This document shows, piece after piece, positions 1-5,880 of a stretch of 9,853 bases of DNA (its first letter is position 1; each line of letters begins with the position of its first letter). The DNA comes from Desulfobacteraceae bacterium (GTDB taxonomy: Bacteria; Desulfobacterota; DSM-4660; Desulfatiglandales; Desulfatiglandaceae): positions 1 through 9,853 of the forward strand of contig JAUWMY010000065.1 in assembly GCA_030612945.1 (NCBI GenBank). The letters run 5' to 3'. A model generated the notes under the pieces. The model was not told the DNA's origin. It made no database searches and saw only the letters and a program-made list of their open reading frames with translations. A program made the translations under genes and the position numbers.

Positions 1-2111
1 TCTTCCTCGGGTGCCAGCTCCTTGCTCAGTAGCTCAACAGTAAGGTGCTGCACTTCATTTCCGATTACCGCCTCAAGGTCTCCCAGGCTATTAGCAAAAC
101 GTTCGAGTTTTGCGTGAAGCCTGTCATAAAGCCGTTCCTCAATGGTATCGCGAACCTTGAAGTTGACGATAGAGAGTTTCTTCGCCTGTTGGCCCACGCG
201 ATCAATACGTCCAATGCGCTGCTCAACACGCATTGGGTTCCATGGTAGATCATAGTTTGCCATAACCCGGCAGAACTGCAAGTCAATACCCTCGCTACCC
301 ACCTCGGAGGAAAGAAGGACACGAGGCCCCCTCGGATCTTTGAATCGTTCGATTTCTTCCCAACGACGTTCATTTGGGATACCTCCGTGGATCACAGTTA
401 CAGTGATCCCGTCTTCCATTAGGCGGTGTTGCAAGTATGCAAGCGTTGGACGATAATATGCAAAGATGAGAACTTTTTCGTTGGGAACTAGCTCCCTAAG
501 CATCTTTCTAAGCTGTTTATACTTACTGTCGTTCTGTTCGAAGTCATAGTCTAATAGTCTGTCGATATCCAGCCGGCTCATTTCCTCGTCAGGATTATCA
601 TCATTCAATCCGTCATATGTTTCCTCGCCCATTGCTTCGGAAAGGAGATCTTCAGGATCCCCGAATCGACCGTTGCGTATTTCATTGGCAAGGGCAGGCA
701 AGCAGCTTGCAGCCCTTAGTTGTAATCCAAGAACCTGAAAAACATGGAATGGCCGGTTGTCTTTGCGGCACCTGGCACGGACAAGCTGAAGAATGGTCTG
801 ATAGAGCTGCATCTCTTCTTTAGAGTAAATCACAGACAAAACCATAGGATCACGAAGGGGTCTATTTTCCTTTACCTGAACCCGGCGTGTACGATTGACA
901 TAGCTGCCCAATAGATTCAGTTTCTCAGCGAGGTCCTGACACTTGGCAAGCTGCGCCTTATCAGCAGGCTTCAAGTTTTCCAGTTTTTCTATAAACTGTC
1001 TAAATAAAGGAGATTTTTTAATGAAGGGACTGGCGCTCATACCCTTTACTGCCGATTCCAGCAGCGATCTATCTAAAGGGGTTTGGGACAATGCGTTCCC
1101 GGCCTGAACCGTAGGTCGGTTGACTTCCAATAGTTCCTCAAACATCCCTTGCGTTTCGAAAAAACCCTCATCAGTCAGGCGCAACAGGCTATGTAAATCA
1201 ATATTGCTGTTATTTACAGGCGTTGCCGATACACAAAGTACCGCGCCGGCAGTTTCAGCAAAGCTTAGCCCAAGGTGGAATGTCGTTGTCGCAGGGTTAC
1301 GCATATAGTGAGCTTCATCGAAAATTACCAGATCCAAGGGATCAAAACCCAAGGTCCAATGACGTATTTCCTGTAAAAATTTAGTTTTTGGGGAGATTTC
1401 TGATTGCTCATCAGGTGGCTCCTTAAGAAGACTAAGTTCCGCTTTTGGGGGACGGAGGCCGGTATAAGTGGCAATTAATGCAAAGGAATGCCCTGGTCCT
1501 TCAGTCTTGAGGTAGTTGATTTCCTGTTGCAGCTCGAAAAAGTCAACAACACGGGCATCAAGAAGAAACTTAGTTCGAAGTTCTTCCCGCCATTTATTTG
1601 CGAGAATCCTTGGACAAACTACAAGTAGTCGGTTTGCTTGTCGCCTTGCCTGCAATTCTAACCAAATAAGCGCTGATTCAATAGTCTTACCGAGACCCAC
1701 CTCATCAGCTATGATGAGGCGTTCGGTGGGTGAGTTGATGAACTTAAGAACTGGTTTAAACTGGTATGGGTAGAAATCTATCTGAGCAGCCTCCATTGAA
1801 TATATTACTTCATGGAGAACGCCCTTCAGTTTTTCATAAGTAATGAGTCTCTGAAGATCTCGCAACTTACCGAAATGTCCTGCCCTCAAGCGGCCTTCAA
1901 TTGTCCCGATAGTGCCCTGATGCATGGCTTCGAGGCAGGAAAGAGGCCGATAACTTGAACTTCCTCCCGGAAAAGACAACTGCACCATTATGTGCGGACC
2001 TGCTTTGCGCCAATTCCCGGTATATTGACCAGGCTGCCCAGGATTGTTTTTGTCAATGACCCAATCGCCGGGGGAGAAAGGAACCTTATTATTTGAAGAC
2101 TCATTACTCAT
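1..2111 (-). CDS. SNF2/HepA-like DNA translocase (helicase superfamily 2), 3' end beyond window
   Basis: Translating the minus strand from the ATG at 2111 gives 703 codons with no stop to the left edge, so the C-terminus is missing. Residues about 12-62 (FSPGDWV ... YRPLSCLE) look like a small SH3/Tudor-like domain of the sort found at the N-terminus of RapA. The helicase core follows: motif I DEVGLGKT (136-143), motif II DEAH (265-268), motif III SATP (295-298), a second RecA lobe with the IHGG segment (574-577), motif V around SSEVGSEGIDLQ (601-612) and motif VI QRIGRIDRVGQ (631-641). DEVGLGKT plus QRIGRIDRVGQ is the signature of the HepA/RapA-type SNF2 group, which includes helicases of BREX and DISARM loci such as BrxHII and DrmD; I cannot say which subgroup this is. 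It should translocate on duplex DNA using ATP. It lies on the same strand behind the parA/SAP pair, 119 bases downstream. The start is uncertain: no good ribosome site precedes this ATG (see 2142-2157). Confidence 0.93.
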   Translation of the reverse strand, partial: MSNESSNNKVPFSPGDWVIDKNNPGQPGQYTGNWRKAGPHIMVQLSFPGGSSSYRPLSCLEAMHQGTIGTIEGRLRAGHFGKLRDLQRLITYEKLKGVLHEVIYSMEAAQIDFYPYQFKPVLKFINSPTERLIIADEVGLGKTIESALIWLELQARRQANRLLVVCPRILANKWREELRTKFLLDARVVDFFELQQEINYLKTEGPGHSFALIATYTGLRPPKAELSLLKEPPDEQSEISPKTKFLQEIRHWTLGFDPLDLVIFDEAHYMRNPATTTFHLGLSFAETAGAVLCVSATPVNNSNIDLHSLLRLTDEGFFETQGMFEELLEVNRPTVQAGNALSQTPLDRSLLESAVKGMSASPFIKKSPLFRQFIEKLENLKPADKAQLAKCQDLAEKLNLLGSYVNRTRRVQVKENRPLRDPMVLSVIYSKEEMQLYQTILQLVRARCRKDNRPFHVFQVLGLQLRAASCLPALANEIRNGRFGDPEDLLSEAMGEETYDGLNDDNPDEEMSRLDIDRLLDYDFEQNDSKYKQLRKMLRELVPNEKVLIFAYYRPTLAYLQHRLMEDGITVTVIHGGIPNERRWEEIERFKDPRGPRVLLSSEVGSEGIDLQFCRVMANYDLPWNPMRVEQRIGRIDRVGQQAKKLSIVNFKVRDTIEERLYDRLHAKLERFANSLGDLEAVIGNEVQHLTVELLSKELAPEE

Positions 2112-2131
2112 AGCTTTAGTGTCTTGGAATT

Positions 2132-2141
2132 GGGGGGGGGG
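2132..2141. repeat. Homopolymer of ten G (ten C on the coding strand)
   Basis: Ten G in a row lie 21 bases upstream of the helicase ATG at 2111. On the coding strand this is a C10 tract between a Shine-Dalgarno-like site and the annotated start. Tracts of this length are prone to slippage in replication and also to miscounting in sequencing. It is the only homopolymer of this kind in the window. Confidence 0.9.
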
Positions 2142-2157
2142 TATGTTTATCCTTTCT
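2142..2157 (-). promoter_or_regulatory. Shine-Dalgarno-like site with an in-frame ATA, upstream of the helicase ATG
   Basis: On the minus strand AGAAAGGA ends five bases before an ATA codon (2144-2142). That ATA is in frame with the helicase ATG at 2111 through the C10 tract, with no stop between. The ATG at 2111 itself has no purine-rich site at normal spacing. Either translation begins at 2111 from a weak site, or the true start lies upstream at a rare codon, or one base here is wrong. An ATA start would be very unusual, so this is only a possibility. Confidence 0.35.
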
Positions 2158-2230
2158 CAAAATTAAAAAGCGTCCTAATCAGATCTTTACAACTTAAAAA
2201 CTAAACGTCCCGCTTTCCCTCTCACATATG

Positions 2231-2635
2231 TTACACGTTCTCGTTATTATTGTGGGAGATTCGTTTCCAAAAATCCTCTGCTTGCAGGCTTCTGACAAGT
2301 TCTCTTTTAATTTCCTCGGATGTGGCATTCGATCTAACCGGTTGCTTTATTAGCCCACAAATTTCTTTCAACTGTTTTATTGTTAAGCCGTCCAAAATAT
2401 TTCTCAATGCAGCGACATCATTTCTATTCGATTTAAGGTTATTGACGAATGAATCGTCGATAGTTATTTCTTTCGGTTTCTTACCCTTATAAGGTGCGGC
2501 AATGGAAATTAATATTCGACCTCCTAATCTTTCGAGCTTCTTAACTTCCTTTAAATCGAAAAACCTATCGAGTATCCACCTTATTTCATCGGTAACAGGT
2601 TCACCAGCCTTATGTATTATTTCATATTTCGGCAT
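2231..2635 (-). CDS. Small protein with SAP-like C-terminus, probable partner of the ParA-like ATPase
   Basis: This 134-residue protein is not one I recognise as a named family. The N-terminal half (about 1-60) is mixed charge with a probable strand at ILISIAAP (41-48). The C-terminal part (about 76-126) has the pattern LTIKQLKEICGL, then a short loop, then SEEIKRELVRSL and WKRI. This resembles SAP or SAP-like helix-loop-helix modules, which often bind DNA. There is no signal peptide or membrane segment. Its ATG lies inside the end of the parA-like gene with a 14-base overlap, so the two are almost certainly translated together; AAAGGA lies about 12 bases upstream of the ATG, a rather long spacing. 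By analogy with ParA-ParB and similar pairs it could be the DNA-binding or adaptor partner of the ATPase. That role is inference from position; it has no ParB-like motif I can see. Confidence 0.8.
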   Translation of the reverse strand: MPKYEIIHKAGEPVTDEIRWILDRFFDLKEVKKLERLGGRILISIAAPYKGKKPKEITIDDSFVNNLKSNRNDVAALRNILDGLTIKQLKEICGLIKQPVRSNATSEEIKRELVRSLQAEDFWKRISHNNNENV

Positions 2636-3680
2636 TGTATTTTCTTATCCTTTGAAAAATTGTTTTGACTATTTCTGTAACGCACTCCTCAATTGTAGGT
2701 TGCCCAGAAGTTCTCTCCGAAAATTCAAACCTGGTAAACTTACTCCCTCTTTCTGAAAGAAATTTCGCAACTCTGTCCAATCGGGGTATTTGGCCCACAA
2801 TCGGATCAGGGCCTAAAATTTTTCTTTCAATCGGCATTAGATCATTTCTTATGCTCTTTTCCAAATCTCCTTCCCCTATTTGTTGGCTATATACCTTACC
2901 TCCTGGCGGACCGCCTGTGCGATTTATGGCATTTAAGACATAGCCAAGCATAAGTGGCCTTTCGCCTTTGGGGATGTCTTTAACCCATCTAAGTAATCGT
3001 GGCATCCCATAAATAGATATTTGGTCGGGGATAGTTACAGGCAGATAATAAGTACACGCCCTAAGCATTGCTTGGGTAAGGAACATTTTATTTGGAGGGC
3101 AATCAACTATCACAAAATCATAATCTTGAAATCCATTAAGCATTTGTTTGCAATATAAAAACAACTCATCCTTCCTTCTTTCTCCATCAATTGCAATGCT
3201 TTTTGCAATCTTCATGTCAAGGTCATCAACATCAAATGAACCTGGAATAATGTATAAATTCCTTGGAGCCAGCGAATCGGGGACTTTTTGAATATACTGA
3301 CTAAATTTAGTTTCGGTAATCTTTGGCCATTTCGTTGGTTTGATTAGATTATACATAGTAAAATCCGTCTTGTTGACCTGTTCAGGATCGAAACCAACTG
3401 CCAAAGACAAGCTACATTGAGGGTCAATATCGAGTAGAAGAACTTTTCTACCTCTTTTTGAACTTCCTTTTCCCTTTTTTATGTCTTCACCGAGTTGGCT
3501 GATGTAATAGCCTAATAAACAAGTAATTGTCGTTTTGCCTACACCCCCTTTATAATTGACGATACAAATTGATTTGGGATGCTTCGGACTTGGAAATGTT
3601 TCCTTTTTAACCTTTCTTGCCGCATTAGAGTTTAAAACTGGGTTGAACTTCCCGTTTGACTCAGTTGCTCTTTTCTTCAT
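2622..3680 (-). CDS. ParA/MinD-like deviant Walker ATPase
   Basis: A cytosolic P-loop ATPase of the ParA/Soj/MinD type, 352 residues from the chosen start. Visible motifs: deviant Walker A KGGVGKTT at 44-51, with signature Lys44 and P-loop Lys49; LLLDIDPQ with Asp84, Asp86 and Gln88; Walker B FVIVDCPPN with Asp193; a YVLNAINR segment near 247-254; and the late PRLDRVAKF segment near 299-307. These residues argue for an active ATP-dependent dimer that binds DNA or a partner. The N-terminus has a basic extension of about 34 residues before the core. I chose ATG 3680 rather than the in-frame ATG 3692 because GGAGG (3686-3690) sits five bases before 3680 and nothing similar precedes 3692. The gene follows brxL by 112 bases and overlaps the small SAP-like gene. 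In the lines I counted it is much more AT-rich than brxL or the helicase, which suggests a separate origin. ParA proteins usually partition plasmids or position complexes; the role here is unknown. Confidence 0.9.
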   Translation of the reverse strand: MKKRATESNGKFNPVLNSNAARKVKKETFPSPKHPKSICIVNYKGGVGKTTITCLLGYYISQLGEDIKKGKGSSKRGRKVLLLDIDPQCSLSLAVGFDPEQVNKTDFTMYNLIKPTKWPKITETKFSQYIQKVPDSLAPRNLYIIPGSFDVDDLDMKIAKSIAIDGERRKDELFLYCKQMLNGFQDYDFVIVDCPPNKMFLTQAMLRACTYYLPVTIPDQISIYGMPRLLRWVKDIPKGERPLMLGYVLNAINRTGGPPGGKVYSQQIGEGDLEKSIRNDLMPIERKILGPDPIVGQIPRLDRVAKFLSERGSKFTRFEFSERTSGQPTIEECVTEIVKTIFQRIRKYNAEI

Positions 3681-3685
3681 ATCTG

Positions 3686-3690
3686 CCTCC
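3686..3690 (-). promoter_or_regulatory. Shine-Dalgarno site that fixes the ParA-like start
   Basis: GGAGG on the minus strand with a five-base spacer to the ATG at 3680. It overlaps the alternative ATG at 3692, which makes the longer form unlikely. It is the strongest ribosome site seen in the window, and it follows the longest gap within the brxL-to-SAP cluster, so this gene is probably translated independently of brxL. Confidence 0.75.
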
Positions 3691-3698
3691 ATATTTCA

Positions 3699-3708
3699 TT
3701 CATATGAA
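3699..3708. other. Short perfect palindrome TTCATATGAA upstream of the ParA-like gene
   Basis: A ten-base perfect palindrome 18 bases before the ParA-like ATG, flanked by partly matching ATTTCA / TGAAAT. It could be an operator, since ParA-type operons are often autoregulated, but palindromes this short arise by chance in AT-rich DNA and I see no second copy. Confidence 0.25.
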
Positions 3709-3792
3709 ATTCCCACTTTTTCACATCCGCTTTTCAGTAAGGAACTTTCATGAGACAGTTTCAAGAATTTTCCGGTTTCAACAGATATATCA

Positions 3793-5880
3793 TTATTCCA
3801 AACCCATTGCCCTAATAGCTGCATTGGTGGGGTCCATAAAAAATACGGGTTGTATTTTATTGAGCAAGATGTCGGGCACATCTGGAAGATCACGCTTGTT
3901 TTCGGAAGGGAGGAGGATCCTTTTAGCTCCTGAATCCAACGCCAACTGCATTCGTTCAACCAGATTACTCACTCTCATCAAGATGCCCCCGACACTCATT
4001 TCCCCTAATATAACCGTCTGTTCCTTTACAGGTTTTTCCAAGAGAGCTGATACCATAGACACATAAAAGGCCACAGCAGTCTCCGTGCCCTCTTTTGCCT
4101 GGCTCAGATTTAAGGCTTGAATTGAAAAGTCGTAGCTCTTTAAGTCCTTTTCAATTCCAAAGTTCTTGATATTTGCTTTCAAGTAGGCATCTGCTACCTT
4201 GATTGCCTCTTTCATGCGTGAACTCAAACTGCCGAGGGGAATGATACGACCTGACCCTTTGTTTGCCTGAGTCTGTATGAGGAAAAGGGCAATCTTTTTA
4301 TCCTCCGCATCGAGTCCAATGCTATAAACGGTTCCAGGTGACATGGTTTCTGCGGGAATAATCTGCCCGCCGCCAGTTTCAGGCAACTGGACAAAACTCT
4401 CCTGAACTGTTTCTTTGTCTATGTAAGAAAAGTTCACATCCCAGTATTCCATGCCACCCATTTTCTTGAGCTGTTCTTTTACCCTTCGTCTCATCTCCAT
4501 GGCAAATTCAATGTATCCTGAAAGTTCATCTTTGGATACTTCGCCATGAGGGTGCAGCAGTTTGATAAGGCCTGAAACGGTCTTTCGAGTCGCCTTTTGG
4601 TCCCTTCCAGAAAGGTGGCTCCCAAAACGAAACAATTCTTCAGGCCGATGCGTATAGCTATCTTTGCGTAATTTGGTTAATACCTCTGCAAGGAAATCGG
4701 ATACCAATCCTAAGTGAGACGTGTAATATTCATCCCCAGTCTTTTCAAACTCCCACCCCGGAAGGTAAGAGTGGATACGATCAAAGAAAGCAAGGTCCAT
4801 CTGCTTTGGCATGGGATAAAAAAGATGGCTGGTCCGAACAATGGTTTCAATTTCACCATCTATATTCCCCACAAACACCACTGACCCTTCAGCGGCTATA
4901 ATCTCTCTGCCCCGACTGAATTGACCGTCTTCCATGTAATTTTTACAAATATCAATGACCTTTTTATCTTCGAATCCTGCCCTGGGCATCTCATCAAAAG
5001 CCACAACATCCCAAAGGGCAACAAGTCCTTTTTGCCCTGTGTTCAGATTAACGAACATCTGCGCTGCTGTAGTCTGTCCACCTGAAATAAGATGCGAATA
5101 GGGACTGACCTGTTGGTAAACAAAACTCTTGCCCGTGCCCCTTGGCCCCAATTCAACCAAGTTGTAGTTTTTTTCCACAAAGGGTATCAACCGGGCCACA
5201 TGAAGCAATTTTCGTCTTTGTGTGAAATAAGGATGGTCTTCTCTAAAGCCGAGGCTTCGTATGAGAAAGTTAAGCCATTCCTCCGTTGTAAACTTTGTGC
5301 GATTTTGACGGAAATTATCCAATTCAAGGTTCGAAACCTGGATGGGGCGTAGCTCTCGGATTATAAAAGGGCGCGTTTTGCCCTTGAATTGAAAGCTATC
5401 ATCATACTCAATTTCAACTTCCGCCCAGAGACCTCCCGTTAGCAGCCTTTCATGTTTTCTGATCTCAGATGAGTCAATCCTGACGTATTTTATGTCGATG
5501 TTTTTTAGTTCAGCCCAATACTGGTTATCTTCTTCAACCAACCGAACGCCCACCTTTTCAATGAGTTCATATCGGCGCTGCTGCTCAATCCGCGCTTTGA
5601 TCAATTCTCTCTCATCAGGCTTGGCATATTTATGAGAAAGAGTTTGCCTCACATATTCCATTCCTTCCCGCACAACCTCATCATCGGGATCTGAACAGTA
5701 TCTCCCTAATAAAAACTCAATCACGAAAGTTGGCACACTGTAGGCGCTGCGCATCCTCCGAACCAAGTCTTTGCGAACCGTCACACCTGCAAAGAGTGAG
5801 CGAACTTTCCTATCCAATTCATCCGGTTGCGAATCAGGAATTGAAAGAAAAGATGTGTTTTCTTTTTCCTCGTTAGACAT
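3793..5880 (-). CDS. brxL: BrxL, Lon-like AAA+ protein of BREX
   Basis: A 695-residue protein of the BREX Lon-like family, close to the usual BrxL length. The N-terminal 200 residues are the family-specific domain. The AAA+ core has Walker A GPRGTGKS (245-252), Walker B VVAFDE (292-297), a sensor-1 segment FVGNID (Asn339) and FFDRIH with a likely arginine finger (Arg368). The C-terminal third (about 515-695) has the fold pattern of the Lon protease domain, including VSALLEKPV near 610-618 and GAKRILLP near 651-658. When AKEGTETA (595-602) is lined up with the Lon PKDGPSAG motif, the catalytic serine position holds Glu600, and no lysine follows GG (631-632), so proteolysis is doubtful. Known BrxL proteins assemble as rings on DNA and are needed for phage exclusion in type 1 systems. 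The ATG overlaps the pglZ stop by eight bases, with AAAGGTGG six bases upstream, so brxL is coupled to pglZ. Confidence 0.94.
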   Translation of the reverse strand: MSNEEKENTSFLSIPDSQPDELDRKVRSLFAGVTVRKDLVRRMRSAYSVPTFVIEFLLGRYCSDPDDEVVREGMEYVRQTLSHKYAKPDERELIKARIEQQRRYELIEKVGVRLVEEDNQYWAELKNIDIKYVRIDSSEIRKHERLLTGGLWAEVEIEYDDSFQFKGKTRPFIIRELRPIQVSNLELDNFRQNRTKFTTEEWLNFLIRSLGFREDHPYFTQRRKLLHVARLIPFVEKNYNLVELGPRGTGKSFVYQQVSPYSHLISGGQTTAAQMFVNLNTGQKGLVALWDVVAFDEMPRAGFEDKKVIDICKNYMEDGQFSRGREIIAAEGSVVFVGNIDGEIETIVRTSHLFYPMPKQMDLAFFDRIHSYLPGWEFEKTGDEYYTSHLGLVSDFLAEVLTKLRKDSYTHRPEELFRFGSHLSGRDQKATRKTVSGLIKLLHPHGEVSKDELSGYIEFAMEMRRRVKEQLKKMGGMEYWDVNFSYIDKETVQESFVQLPETGGGQIIPAETMSPGTVYSIGLDAEDKKIALFLIQTQANKGSGRIIPLGSLSSRMKEAIKVADAYLKANIKNFGIEKDLKSYDFSIQALNLSQAKEGTETAVAFYVSMVSALLEKPVKEQTVILGEMSVGGILMRVSNLVERMQLALDSGAKRILLPSENKRDLPDVPDILLNKIQPVFFMDPTNAAIRAMGLE

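Noticed and set aside
2142..2230. Terminator or promoter between the SAP-like gene and the helicase
   Set aside because: AAAGCG and CGCTTTTT on the minus strand could pair, but the loop would be nearly 40 bases, and the TTGTAA/TTTAAT pair has 19-base spacing. Neither is strong enough to list.
3693..3792. Two TTGAAAC copies (minus strand, 3775-3781 and 3758-3764) as a promoter for the ParA-like gene
   Set aside because: Each could serve as a -35 box, but no convincing -10 box follows at 16-18 bases, so I did not call a promoter.
3696..3959. An 87-codon minus-strand frame overlapping the end of brxL
   Set aside because: It lies in another frame of the brxL C-terminus, has no family resemblance and no good ribosome site; it is a shadow of brxL.
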